DNA of 64,000 nucleotides from Paulinella micropora (Eukaryota > Cercozoa > Imbricatea > Euglyphida), in the NCBI GenBank assembly GCA_009731375.1, contig BJOX01000306.1, positions 69,310 to 133,309 on the forward strand, given 5' to 3'. Shown piece after piece: positions 46,567-64,000 of the stretch. Numbering within the stretch: position 1 is the stretch's first letter; each line of letters starts with the position of its first letter. The notes beneath the pieces are model-generated. The model was given only the letters and a program-made list of their open reading frames with translations, ran no database searches and was not told the origin of the DNA. A program made the translations under genes and the position numbers.

Positions 46567-48110
46567 TCTGTCTTCTCTGCATGATTGTCTGTGCTTGCTC
46601 CACTATCCTGTACTGTCATGTCTCTCTTTTTCATCACTCTTTTTCTCACATGTATCAATACGTGCTCTGTCTCCCCTTCTGTCTCTGTCTCTGTTTCTGT
46701 CTCTAGTTCTCCCTCTCCTCTACCCTCACTTTCTCCCTCTTCTGTGATTTGTGGAGGTGTAGTGATTGGACTCTGTCTGACTGCTCTATCCAAGTACACT
46801 CCTTCTATTGCTCTTACAATGTCAGTCAAAAAGTCATCTCTCTCTAGCTCGCCACTCACAACACGCATAGCTTCTCCATTCATTCCCCTCACGCACTCAT
46901 TCATCAACGTTTTAGCTATTTCATTTATATCTTTGAAGGTGATGACGGGAGGGTTGATGGGTTGCGTGTTCGTTGTTTGTGTTGGTGGGAGTGCTGTGAT
47001 TGTTCTAGAACTAGAGATTTGGAGTTGTTGTGAGGTGGGACCTACTTGATTGCCGAACTTGTTGGCAGAAGTGGGACCCAGTCGTTGCTCTCCCTCAACC
47101 ACTCCACTCTCTTGGCTCCCTTCTTTGCTCTGGCCGGTCCGCTGACTAGAAAATGGATTATGTTTGCTAAACTTTTTCTCATGTGGTGGTTGCGGAATAT
47201 TTTGCGAAACTTGTGGACTTGTGGAAATTTTGGTGTCACGTAAAGTTTCAAATTCCCCGAAAACGAGTCTTTGTGAAATTTTATGAGACTTTTCCAATGC
47301 CGCAGCTTTAAGACCTCGCAATACGGGACTTACGGACAAATCCAACTCCAGGTAATCTGGATCTTGTGTGGCGTGATATCCGCAGTACCTCGCATAAGAT
47401 AATCGTTTCGCGTGATTTTCGTATACTCCCTTTCCTTTTGATTTTTCAACGGAAACATTACAAGGTTTTTTGCGTCTGTTTATTCCTGCACATTTTGTGT
47501 CAGGCGTGACTCCGTAAGAACTCTCATGCCTCAAAGGAGTTTCGTTAGGGTTAGGGATGACTGGGGAACATCGTGAGGTGGCGAATACCAACCGCACTTC
47601 CTTGCCTTCTCCCCGTAGTGAGGAGGGACCTCGTAGGGTGGCCGATACTAACCGCACTTCCCGTCCTTCTCCACTCTCACTACGTTTATTCCCTACCCTA
47701 GGTGTGGTCTTTGTATCGCTCAAAAGGGCTTGGGGACTTGTAGGTTCGTGGGGAGGTGAGCTTGGTTGCTCATCCTCTTTTTCTCTTTCCTCCTCATCAT
47801 CATAGCTCTTATCATAAGTGTTTCCCATATGGATTAAAGCAACGTTTGTATCAGAGTCACTTTGTTCGTTTTCGTTTTTGTCGTTGTCGGTTGTTATCAA
47901 AGTGAGTGCTTTCTTTTTCTTATAAAAGGGTTTCTTTTTGTTCTTGTAGTTGTTCTTTTGTTCGTTCTTTTCTTGTTCTGTGGTCTTGTCTTCTGTTTGA
48001 TTTCGCTTCATTTTTCCTTCTTTGTGGAACTTTTCCGAATCACCGGGCAATATCTCATGGTGTGGCCTTTGACATCACATCCGAAACACGTGACTTTGAG
48101 TGTCCAGTTT
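46563..48110 (-). CDS. Copia zinc knuckle, linker and protease active site
   Basis: Near 48105-48060 the minus strand encodes CFGCDVKGHTMRYC, a perfect CX2CX4HX4C nucleic-acid-binding knuckle. A frame from 48050 to 46563 then holds a long low-complexity, Lys/Glu/Thr-rich linker of about 480 residues and ends with VQDSGAST, the aspartic protease active site. The linker includes a degenerate repeat (GREVRLVSATLRGPSS, GKEVRLVFATSRCSP). Such a long insert before the protease is unusual for copia. Confidence 0.75.
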
Positions 48111-48131
48111 GGAGCTGTCTTTGGTCCCGGT

Positions 48132-49166
48132 TTATTGTCTCCCCTCTTCCCTTTTGTTATCCATTAGGAGATTGGTCTCTTGCTGCTGCTTGCCATCCAG
48201 AGATTTCCTGTTGTTATGTTTGCGTATTTGAGCTTTTCTTTCACGGAATCTGTTACGTCTTTCTTTTTCTTCCCACAATTTCCATCTTTCCTTAGATGCT
48301 TCGCATAATTCCGAGAACTTTGGTCTTAGTCTGGCTGGGAGATCATAGTGGTCCACCTGAAATTGATCCCCGAAGGCTGGATGGTAGCGCAATTTCTTAA
48401 ATAGCTTTCTCTTTGCTTCCTCATCGGAAAATGGCGTCCCACGTAAACTTTCAAGCTGAATTTTCTTTGCGAGAAATTCATTTAGCCAACCTATATACCT
48501 CTCACTTGCCCTTGGCCTCGTTCTCTCAAACTCTTCCTCTAACATGTACCTACCTGCTCTGGAAATGCATCCCCACTGATCTCTTACTGCTATCAACTCT
48601 TCAATGGGTCCTTTCGTCTTCTGTGTTCGCAGGAAGTTAGATACATTGTCTTTGGAAAAGGCCACAGACAGACATAACTGCAAAGCTTTCATCCTTTCAT
48701 AATATTTCTTCTCTTTGCGGATAGCTGTCTTTCTTCTTGTAAGTAGTCTTCTACTTAGTCTTTTCTTCTTCCTCGCTTCTTTCTCTTTCCACTCTCTCTT
48801 TTGTTCTGCTGTCATTTTATCCCAATCTTCTGGTTGTTTGTGATCTTCTTTCTTTGTCTGGGGTCTCTGTCTTCCTCTCTGAGAGGCATCTGACTCTTCA
48901 TCTTCCTCACTATCACTTGTGGGCGTGTCGAGCTCTTCTAAGTCTTCTGCCACCTTAGCCCTTGCTTGATCGTAAGGAAAATCCTTTTTGGCTTTAGCTG
49001 GGTCGGCCAATGCCACAGATACCATCTCTGCCACGTGGACAGATACCCCCTGCATGTGCTTCTGAAACTTGCTTGACCAAGGCCAAAAGCTTTGGTCATC
49101 GCCCTCGAATATGGGGACTTGACTCAATGTGTGCTTCGGCACGCTTGCCTCCTTGTCAAGGCTCAT
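48132..49166 (-). CDS. Copia Gag polyprotein
   Basis: Start taken at ATG 49166 (MSLDKEASVPKH), just inside the LTR. Sequence: FEGDDQSFWPWSSKFQKHM, a form of the copia gag N-terminal pattern, an acidic then very basic middle (EKEARKKKRLSRRLL), and the UBN2-like core (RASERYIGWLNEFLAKKI, RKLFKKLRYHP, LRPKFSELCEASKER). It ends at 48132, a little before the zinc knuckle in another frame. TTGGTTATGAGCC next to the LTR may be the primer-binding site, overlapping the start codon. Confidence 0.82.
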   Translation of the reverse strand: MSLDKEASVPKHTLSQVPIFEGDDQSFWPWSSKFQKHMQGVSVHVAEMVSVALADPAKAKKDFPYDQARAKVAEDLEELDTPTSDSEEDEESDASQRGRQRPQTKKEDHKQPEDWDKMTAEQKREWKEKEARKKKRLSRRLLTRRKTAIRKEKKYYERMKALQLCLSVAFSKDNVSNFLRTQKTKGPIEELIAVRDQWGCISRAGRYMLEEEFERTRPRASERYIGWLNEFLAKKIQLESLRGTPFSDEEAKRKLFKKLRYHPAFGDQFQVDHYDLPARLRPKFSELCEASKERWKLWEEKERRNRFRERKAQIRKHNNRKSLDGKQQQETNLLMDNKREEGRQ

Positions 49167-49170
49167 AACC

Positions 49171-49473
49171 AACGGAATCTATCTCTCAAACGCAGAGTTT
49201 AGGGAAGCTACCCCGCTAAGGGTAAAGAATAACAGAAGAAAAGACTTTTAATAACTTTGGGTCACACAAAATGTGTTGACCTTAACAGAATGGTAATACT
49301 CATTTGATTCTAGGCATTCCAGACTATGATTCGCGAATATTCTAGAAAGTGTCCTTGTCAGTAATAAAGGTATTAATAACTGTCCGGCCTATGAACCTGC
49401 CTATGACTAAGACTATCCAAATAACCGGTAAATTGACTAGTGGAGTAACGGTTATTAATAGTACATTACAACG
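49171..49473 (-). repeat. 5' LTR of the copia element
   Basis: Direct repeat of 41965-42267 in the same orientation, bordered on the right by the resumed (AGT)n array (49474-49540). Confidence 0.92.
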
Positions 49474-49481
49474 AGTAGTAC

Positions 49482-49532
<51 letters not shown>

Positions 49533-49540
49533 CAGTAGTG

Positions 49541-51042
49541 GTAGTAGTCATTATGTTGATAAAGGAGGAAGGCAAGCAAGGAAGGAAACAAGAAATAACA
49601 GCTTACGTACCCAGTCTCAATCAATGTCTATAACTTCACGACTGCAAACCTTCTTCGAGGCAGGCTGATGGTTTGTCTAAAGAGGAGCGAGGGAGAGAGA
49701 GGGAGAGGGAGAGAGAGAGAGAGACACACACACATGTTTTTTAGGTCGTTTTAGTGGGGTCTAAAACGTAGGCAACTATAACTTTTCGAGTTTTAACAAT
49801 TTTTTGATCGCCCTTTTTTTTTTGTAAAGATCACGATGTGATCTGGCTTGCATTATAAAAACAAAAAAAAATCATTTGAAATTCAAATTTTATAACGGTT
49901 AGAAGTTTTGTGTTTTGTTCATTAAAAAAGTTATTGTGCAAAGTTTGACCATAATTCACCATAATTTGGTAGGGGGCAATATCGAGGCTAAGCTTTCTGA
50001 ATCTGCAGCCCTTTTGAAAAAGGGATCAGTACTTCACAAGCCTTAGTTTCCTGGGTTTTTGGTGTTTTTGACACCATTTTTGAAAAAAATCCCGGGAACT
50101 CAATCATTTTTGTGGTGGGTGTCGGGCCGGCCGGTCTAGGAAAAGATGCCAGAGGAAAGGGTTCCCTGAGTGCATCAGCTATCTTTTACCACAAAGCATG
50201 TTAAAGCTATCCAAGTATATACATAGTAACCTTGAGTGTTTTTAATTACTTGTACAAAATATCTCTTGATACTTTTTGTTGTAAACTACAAACCAGCTAG
50301 GAGAAAACCACCTAATTTTTTTGTCGAAACACGAAAATCTCAAATTTCGTAGTTTGAGTATTATTTCTTGCACAGATAAATAGGTGAATCGTTCTTTACT
50401 ATCATTAAACGTATCTCCAACTTTGTGTTATTTGTAAATGTCTGTGGAAGGCAAAAACTCAAAATCACAAAACCAGCATTTTCTGGTTTTGGGGCCATAT
50501 ACATCTTAGTATTTATCAGTTTTGAGAATTTTACGTATTGGAATCGTCTTTCACAACCATAAACTAAAGCTCCACCAAAGGACTTTTGTTCATTTTGCCT
50601 AGAAGCTACAAACCAAAAGTGGGTTTTCACAACTTGTACATTTTTTCCTGGACCTTGCTCCTACTGTTTTTTTTGGTGTAATCATGTCTCACTGACATAT
50701 ACTTACGATAGATACAAAAATATTGAGAATGGGATGTGCCTGCTTCATTCCTGGAGGCATGCAAGTCCAAGATGTCGGAATGTCAAAAAAGTTTTGATCA
50801 TTTTTCTTTTGGAGTTCGTGTGATTTTTCAACAAAAACTACGTAGATTTGAAGGTATAGTGTTTTAGGACGCCCCCAACCTGTTTAGGAGCTGTAGCACC
50901 GTCGATTGTTTTAGAAATAAATTTTTATTTGCTTGTTCAGCTGCCCTTAACGGACTGTTTTGCGGCCGACTCTATGTGTCTCAGAGATGTTGAAATTTTC
51001 TCAAAATTCAATCAAATTATTTATCGAGATGCATTAACTCAC
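49541..51042. other. No gene recognised
   Basis: AT-rich unique DNA with a short (GA)/(CA) stretch at 49690-49735. Related pieces recur: CTACAAACCA followed by AAAACCACC near 50290 and by AAAAGTGGG near 50610. No domain or splice pattern seen. Confidence 0.5.
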
Positions 51043-51622
51043 CTACATCCGTTATCGCGCAACATACCTAAACCAATTCTATGCCACCGTTTGTTGAACC
51101 TTCTGCCTCAGAACCCTCGTCGTGAGCACAGCTCACAAGCCCTGGAGACCATACATAAACCTTACCCTTTACCTTACCCTTGCTCTTTCACTTGAACTAA
51201 CAATAGTACTTACATAATCTTATGCAAAGGGGTGAGCACGGTCACTCGTGGTCTGGTAAACCACTGTTATTAAATAACTATTTCCTGAAAGTCTCTAACC
51301 ACATTTATCTATTAGACCTCGGCTCTGCCGGCCCCTCCATCTTTATCAGTATTATTATTATTATTTTCAAGAATAGTTATTTATTAACAGGGGCCCGGGT
51401 TTACCAGACCATGAGTGACCGTGCTCACCCCTTTGCCGTTAGTACAAGTAAGTGTAGAGTTTCGTTCGAGTAAGGTAAGGGTAAGGTAAGGGGCGGCAAG
51501 GTAGGTTTGTTTTTTAGTGCGTGTCATCATATAGTACGCGTGTCAGCTATGCTCACTTTGGAGGTTCTTGTTAGTAAGATTGTGGTGCGGAATTGGTTGT
51601 AGTTGCGTGGTAACGGATGTAG
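51043..51622. mobile_element. Long foldback repeat
   Basis: Inverted arms of about 240 bp, 51043-51282 and 51372-51622, around a loop of about 90 bp with an ATT run. The inner arm is nearly perfect (GGGGTGAGCACGGTCACTC with GAGTGACCGTGCTCACCCC); the outer part has diverged (ACATCCGTTA with TAACGGATGT). Both arms carry CCTTACC repeats. No coding frame. Confidence 0.75.
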
Positions 51623-51671
51623 TTCTGTTAGAGTGGAAGGTTAAGTAGCATTATTATTATTGGCATTATTA

Positions 51672-51753
<82 letters not shown>

Positions 51754-52021
51754 GGACACCGTGATAGCCCAGTGGTCAAGTTCTACCATCTGGGCCCTGT
51801 CGCCAGTTCGATTCCCGTCGGTGCCACCAGTATTTTCATTGAACATACCGGTCTATTTCTGGACCAGTATTTTCATTGAACATACCGGCCCGTCTGGAAG
51901 TGTTGGAACTGCCCTTGCGGGGGTGTCATTAGAGCTTATCGTCAATTCTTCGTACTCCCCTCACGGGTGAGACGATGGAGGCGCATGTGCAGAAATGCAT
52001 CAGCCATTGACAGAGAAGCAC
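51754..52021 (+). mobile_element. tRNA-derived SINE
   Basis: Full-length, with the duplicated internal unit and the GGTCTATTTCTGG spacer. (ATT)n on both sides. Confidence 0.88.
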
Positions 52022-52103
<82 letters not shown>

Positions 52104-52143
52104 GACAGTATTATTATTATTCAATGATTCATTATTATTAGTT

Positions 52144-52211
<68 letters not shown>

Positions 52212-52218
52212 GATTATT

Positions 52219-52486
52219 GGACACCGTGATAGCCCAGTGGTCAAGTTCTACCATCTGGGCCCTGTCGCCAGTTCGATTCCCGTCGGTGCCACCAGTATTT
52301 TCATTGAACATACCGGTCTATTTCTGGACCAGTATTTTCATTGAACATACCGGCCCGTCTGGAAGTGTTGGAACTGCCCTTGCGGGGGTGTCATTAGAGC
52401 TGATCGTCAATTCTTCGTACTCCCCTCACGGGTGAGACGATGGAGGCGCATGTGCAGAAATGCATCAGCCATTGACAGAGAAGCAC
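52219..52486 (+). mobile_element. tRNA-derived SINE
   Basis: Nearly identical to the copy 200 bp upstream, in the same orientation, separated by ATT arrays with short breaks. One visible difference is AGCTGATCG in place of AGCTTATCG. A tandem duplication through the microsatellite is as likely as a second insertion. Confidence 0.88.
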
Positions 52487-52602
<116 letters not shown>

Positions 52603-52829
52603 TGTTATTATTATTATTATTATTACAATACCTGATAACTGGCTTTCAAGTTCCGACCGCCGTAGTATTGTAGAACGCTCCACTGAACAAATCATGAGTC
52701 TTAACTTGATAAAAAAGTTATCGTCCTATGAGAAGTTGATTTGTCACTCAGCGGCCCGCGGCGTCGGACATTTCAACTAACTTGTGACATCAGCACTGAT
52801 GTTTTCAACTAAAACTCAATCCACTTCAA

Positions 52830-52919
52830 CTTGACTTTGGGGATTGAACCAGTGAGCCACTTCTGAGTTGGGGCCGGGATTGAAACCGGCCCGGGTGAAG
52901 TCAGTACTTGAAGGGTTAA
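52830..52919. mobile_element. Solitary end of a piggyBac-like element
   Basis: Read on the minus strand from 52919: TTAACCCTTCAAGTAC, then GGCCGGTTTCAATCCC, AGAAGTGGCT and TTCAATCCCCAAA. These words occur in the same order in the left end of the piggyBac at 25250 (TTAACCCTTAACCGG, TTTCAATCCCC, AAAGTGGC). No transposase or opposite end was found nearby, so it is a remnant or a non-autonomous relative. Confidence 0.45.
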
Positions 52920-53030
52920 CTTGATATATACTAGTATTAATATTTAATATCATTGAATTCACATGATACGCTGACTCGGAGTTTAAACTGATTCACTTGG
53001 AACTTAAATTTCATACAATATCCGAGGCCT

Positions 53031-53179
53031 ATAGGCTCTAATGACACCCCCGCAAGGGCAGTTCCAACACTTCCAGACGGACCGGTATGTTCAATGAAAA
53101 TACTGGTGGCACCGACTGGAATCGAACTGGCGACAGGGCCCAGATGGTAGAACTTGACCACTGGGCTATCACGGTGTCC
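53031..53179 (-). mobile_element. tRNA-derived SINE, 3'-truncated
   Basis: Contains the tRNA-like head and one single internal unit, without the duplication seen in most copies. The last ~95 bp (ACGAAGAATTGACG to GAGAAGCAC) are missing and replaced by unique DNA (GGCCTATAGG). The head borders (ATT)n. It may represent the pre-duplication form. Confidence 0.82.
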
Positions 53180-53255
<76 letters not shown>

Positions 53256-53280
53256 GTAGTTATAATAATAATAATAATAG

Positions 53281-53339
<59 letters not shown>

Positions 53340-53388
53340 CATAGATAGATAGATACATAGATAAGATAGATAAGATAGATACATAGAT

Positions 53389-53429
<41 letters not shown>

Positions 53430-53475
53430 GGATAGATAAGATAGATTAGACAGATAGATAGATAGAGAATATATA
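53180..53475. repeat. (ATT)n then (GATA)n arrays
   Basis: ATT repeats to 53278 followed by GATA with GATAA variants. Confidence 0.9.
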
Positions 53476-54077
53476 TACCTCAAGGGCGTTTCGTACTCCC
53501 CCCCACGATGTCTCTACTAATAGTTTAAGATCTATCTATCTGTCATTCTGCCAGTTGAAGTTGTTATTGTACTTAATATATATTAATAGTATATTGTTAC
53601 TTGAATTCCGGTCACTACTAACTAAGAATCTGGTCACAGTTTTTAGTTTTAACTCTGTTTTTCAACTAACTTGATTTGAATCAGTGAAGTTCCTGGTTGA
53701 TTTCGCACTTGAATGTCCTCCGCTGTATTGATGGCACCGCTGGCACTGACGGTGAAGTCTCTCGCCCTCAGAGGCTCGGCCAGAGATTCAGTTGAAAGTC
53801 CCTGCCCAGCCAAAGTTTTTCTACTGAACTCAGAGCGACTTTTAATAATCGAAGACTGACGATAGCCTTTCGTAGAGCTCAGACAAAGGGAAGCATGTAC
53901 CGGTAACTCACGCGCAGGGAGCAGGCAACTCACCGTTGGACAGCTATAAATTTTCCTGAGCTTTCAAATAGTGATGGCTTCAGCATCGTTGTATACATCT
54001 GATAATCACTTCGCATTGATGGAGAATGATAAGGTCAAAGCTGGAGTGGGTCTTGTCTCTTGAAGGCCCCCCCCCCC
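53476..54077. other. Unique DNA, no gene recognised
   Basis: A minus-strand frame at 53649-53933 (GAINTAEDIQVRNQPGTS) is open for about 94 codons but matches nothing I know and has no clear splice borders. The segment ends in a C run at the next gap. Confidence 0.4.
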
Positions 54078-54480
54078 NNNNNNNNNNNNNNNNNNNNNNN
54101 NNNNNNNNNNNNNNNNNNNNNNNNNNNNNNNNNNNNNNNNNNNNNNNNNNNNNNNNNNNNNNNNNNNNNNNNNNNNNNNNNNNNNNNNNNNNNNNNNNNN
54201 NNNNNNNNNNNNNNNNNNNNNNNNNNNNNNNNNNNNNNNNNNNNNNNNNNNNNNNNNNNNNNNNNNNNNNNNNNNNNNNNNNNNNNNNNNNNNNNNNNNN
54301 NNNNNNNNNNNNNNNNNNNNNNNNNNNNNNNNNNNNNNNNNNNNNNNNNNNNNNNNNNNNNNNNNNNNNNNNNNNNNNNNNNNNNNNNNNNNNNNNNNNN
54401 NNNNNNNNNNNNNNNNNNNNNNNNNNNNNNNNNNNNNNNNNNNNNNNNNNNNNNNNNNNNNNNNNNNNNNNNNNNNNNNN
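54078..54480. other. Assembly gap (N)
   Basis: Run of N between a C run and a (GA)n/G run, just past the 3' end of the HIBCH-like gene. Confidence 0.99.
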
Positions 54481-54518
54481 GAAAGAGAGAGAGAGAGACG
54501 GGGGGGGGGGGGGCAATG

Positions 54519-60096
<5,578 letters not shown>

Positions 60097-60106
60097 GTTG
60101 TTATGA

Positions 60107-60178
60107 CTGCAGGTGACCAGGTGACCTGCAGAGAGTATACACAAAAAGAACTGTTGCAAAAAAAAAAAAAAAAAATAA

Positions 60179-60227
<49 letters not shown>

Positions 60228-60262
60228 ATTATTATTATTATTATAATTATTACTATTATTGT
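60107..60262. other. Upstream of HIBCH exon 1: palindrome, A run, (AT)n, (ATT)n
   Basis: CTGCAGGTGACC and GGTGACCTGCAG form a 25-bp palindrome at 60107-60131, overlapping a possible acceptor (CACCTGCAG) 11 nt upstream of the proposed start. The frame stays open upstream to about 60159, so a longer N-terminus is possible. Confidence 0.5.
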
Positions 60263-60528
60263 GGACACCGTGATAGCCCAGTGGTCAAGTTCTACCATCT
60301 GGGCCCTGTCGCCAGTTCGATTCCCGTCGGTGCCACCAGTATTTTCATTGAACATACCGATCCGTCTGGACCAGTATTTTCATTGAACATACCGGCCCGT
60401 CTGGAAGTGTTGGAACTGCCCTTGCGGGGGTGTCATTAGAGCTTATCGTCAATTCTTCGTACTCCCCTCACGGGTGAGACGATGGAGGCGCATGTGCAGA
60501 AATGCATCAGCCATTGACAGAGAGGCAC
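60263..60528 (+). mobile_element. tRNA-derived SINE
   Basis: Full-length, same subfamily as the copy at 10034 (GATCCGTCTGGACC spacer). Tail (ATT)n extends to about 60745 with increasing irregularity. Confidence 0.88.
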
Positions 60529-60621
<93 letters not shown>

Positions 60622-60692
60622 CATTATTACTATTATTATTATTATTATTATTACTATTATTTTTATTTTATTATTTTATTATGTTTATTATT

Positions 60693-60727
<35 letters not shown>

Positions 60728-60745
60728 TATTCATTATTATTATTT

Positions 60746-62212
60746 TTCATGATAATTTTTTTTTATTTTGATTTTTATTATTTTTCCCTCTTTCCCCTTT
60801 TGTTTCCTTTCTTCTTTTTCGTTTTTCTTGCTTGCTGCTGCCTGTTAGGTTTGGTCTACTTCATGTGTGGCACAACTGTATGTGTATGGTTGTGGCTTGT
60901 GGAGTTTCTTCTGGTAATGAGGGGGGTGGGGTGCGGAGTGGTTTGGCTCGACTAGCTTGAGGCTGCATGTCTATGAGGTTGCCAGGCTTGGGCTAGTCCT
61001 TATGGATACTGCAGCACTCGGCATAATCGCGTCGCGAGTACGCCACGTCGAGCCTTACTACGCTCTGCACACCACCCTCCTGGCTACGACAGCCTCCGGG
61101 TGCGAGTGACTTGCGTTAGGTGCTGCAGTTTCCTTAAGGGCTGTCTCACTGACTGTCAATTCATCTCACTTGCGCCCATTCTTAGTTATGTCTTACCTCT
61201 ACTGGCGCTTTCCACTCTTGCCTTCTAGTTCAGTATCGTCTCCCTTGCCACTGTCTGGTTTTGTGTTTGTTTGTTTTTGCTTGCTTTTAGTGTTTGTTGC
61301 TGCCTCTATTGTTGTCTTTTTGTTTTGTTTTTGTTTCTTTTGTTTCGCTTGTTTTTTTTTTTGTTTCTTTTGTTTTTTTGTTCCTTTTCTCTTTTGTGTT
61401 TTGTTTTTTATTTTGCTTTCCGTTTTTTGTTTCTTCGTTCTCTTTTCTTTTCCTGGTTTTTCTTTATCTCTTTGTTCCTTTCTTTCTTTCTCCATCTTAC
61501 TCTTTCCAGGAGCTTTCTGTTGAACCTTAGTTCCAGATTTCCTTATGATCTTGTACTGTTGTTCCTTGGAACCAGATTCTTTTGAATTAAGCTCTTCTTT
61601 ATTTTTCTCTCGTCTCTTTCTCATTAAACCTTGCTTACTTGAAAAAAAAAATCTGTGGTGGAAAAAAAAAAAAAAACTCTAAAACTTAAACAAACCGAGT
61701 AACAGATTACACAACCGCTCGCCATATTCCACTCTTCCATCAATTCATGCAACTGTTCTGTCTGTTACGAGAGCAGGACTTCCTTACTTTCATCATCAGC
61801 CGTATCACTGCCTATTTACGCTGGGAAATCTCCGATAAGTAGCTGTCGGGCCCTCCGGTCTCATTTTTCGGTCCTTCATTTGTCGTTGGTCTGTTGTTCT
61901 TTTATTTAGAGAACATATCTCAAGGATTTCACTAAACGTCAAGCCTAAAACTAGACATTCATCGAGGTGAACCCTCCTCTGTACAATATAAAAAATTAAG
62001 TTTAAAATTAATATTAATCTTCGATATATATGTGTATATGTAAGGTCGCGGATCGCGATCGATATCCTAAGTTAATAAGTGCTTGACTATTAGAAATCAT
62101 GAGTGCCATCTCTCTGTCATCTCTCTCTGTCACCTGTTACTCTGCCTCGCTTCTCTCGTTGTCTACATCGGATTCTTTCTATTGCATCAAAACGAAGGGG
62201 AGAGAAATCGTG
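60746..62212. other. Low-complexity and unique DNA, possible exon at 60980-61110
   Basis: The plus strand at 60977-61108 is open and protein-like (LGLVLMDTAALGIIASR, HVEPYYALHTTLLATTASG), but no family is recognised and borders are unsure (acceptor CTATGAG, possible donor GCGA|GTGACT). At 61199-61624 the minus strand has a Lys/Gln-rich frame that mirrors a TTTG/TTTC-rich tract and is probably not a gene. Confidence 0.3.
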
Positions 62213-62556
62213 AGCGGCGTGTTTTTGTTTGTTTGTTTGTTTGTTTGTTTGTTTGTTTGTGTGTTCCTTTTAATTATTATTTGCTTATTTGTTTGTTTGT
62301 TTGTTGGTTGGTTGGATGGTTTGTTGGTTTACTTTGTTTGCTTGTTTGCTTCCTTGTAGCAGCAGCAGCAGAAGCTGCTGCTGCTGCTGCTGCTGCTGCC
62401 AGCCATAGTAGTACAGGTAGCAGCAGCGGCAGTAGCAGCAGCAGCAGAAGTATTAGTAGAAGTAGTAGAAGTAGTAGTAGTGGTAGTAGTAGTAGATTTG
62501 TATGGATGACCAGAAGTTAAGTTAAATTAACTTCATCAAATCGAAGGCCTAGGCCC
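62213..62556. repeat. (GTTT)n, (CTG/CAG)n and (AGT)n tracts
   Basis: GTTT units at 62219-62355, a CAG run meeting a CTG run (62358-62400) that can form a hairpin, then AGC/AGT units. Confidence 0.85.

Positions 62557-64000
<1,444 letters not shown>

Larger units (their letters stand above)
41965..49473 (-). mobile_element. Ty1/copia LTR retrotransposon with internal inversion
   Basis: Two direct LTRs of about 303 bp: 41965-42267 and 49171-49473. The element reads on the minus strand: 5' LTR at the right, gag, zinc knuckle, protease and integrase start down to about 45720. The next part (rest of integrase, reverse transcriptase, RNase H) lies between 42393 and 45431 on the plus strand, so about 3.3 kb is inverted. 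(AGT)n borders both sides. Order IN before RT is diagnostic of Ty1/copia. Confidence 0.92.

Noticed and set aside
61199-61624. Lys-rich minus-strand protein
   Set aside because: Composition mirrors a T-rich low-complexity tract; no domain or splice signal.

Overview
This is a eukaryotic nuclear window. It has spliceosomal introns with GT-AG borders, short exons (41-125 nt are common), a tRNA-derived SINE, LTR retrotransposons of both Ty3 and Ty1/copia type, a piggyBac element and a Tc1/mariner remnant. I cannot place the species. The two recognisable host genes (PFKFB, HIBCH) are general eukaryotic metabolism. The background is saturated with tri- and tetranucleotide microsatellites, and 12 runs of N break the assembly, mostly inside microsatellites or C/G homopolymers.

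Layout. 1-13.6 kb: a plus-strand gene of unknown product. Six exons were reconstructed from splice sites and a consistent phase chain (465 to the stop at 13632-13634). Its introns are filled with microsatellites, SINEs, hairpin elements and many partial copies of its own exons. 13.8-14.3 kb: a few putative minus-strand exons. 14.3-16.5 kb: nothing recognised. 16.9-22.3 kb: a complete minus-strand gene for 6-phosphofructo-2-kinase/fructose-2,6-bisphosphatase, five exons, 509 residues. 22.3-25.2 kb: no gene seen. 25.2-40.7 kb: a large Ty3-type LTR retrotransposon; its 5' LTR contains a 2.87-kb piggyBac element flanked by TTAA, and half of that LTR is inverted. 42.0-49.5 kb: a Ty1/copia element lying in an AGT microsatellite, with a 3.3-kb internal inversion. 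51.0-53.2 kb: a long foldback repeat, three SINE copies and a lone piggyBac-like end. 54.5-60.1 kb: a minus-strand HIBCH-like gene (3-hydroxyisobutyryl-CoA hydrolase), nine exon positions of which one is missing from the assembly. 60.3-62.5 kb: a SINE and low-complexity DNA. 62.5-64.0 kb: nested tandem repeats that change stepwise from AGT to a 10-bp unit and run off the window.

The most unusual signal is shared by all three host genes. Their introns contain serial copies of an exon edge together with its splice site, separated by microsatellites whose motif often starts in the first bases of the intron. Examples: about 21 copies of the PFKFB exon-4 end plus 5' splice site; about 28 copies of the exon-4 end of the unknown gene; at least six copies of a 3' splice site plus exon start; three copies of one HIBCH exon, one of them split by a GATA array. 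I read this as splice-site-anchored amplification. It could supply decoy or alternative splice sites across the genome.

The PFKFB product would set fructose-2,6-bisphosphate and hence glycolytic flux. The HIBCH product acts in valine breakdown. They are neighbours by position only; nothing suggests co-regulation.
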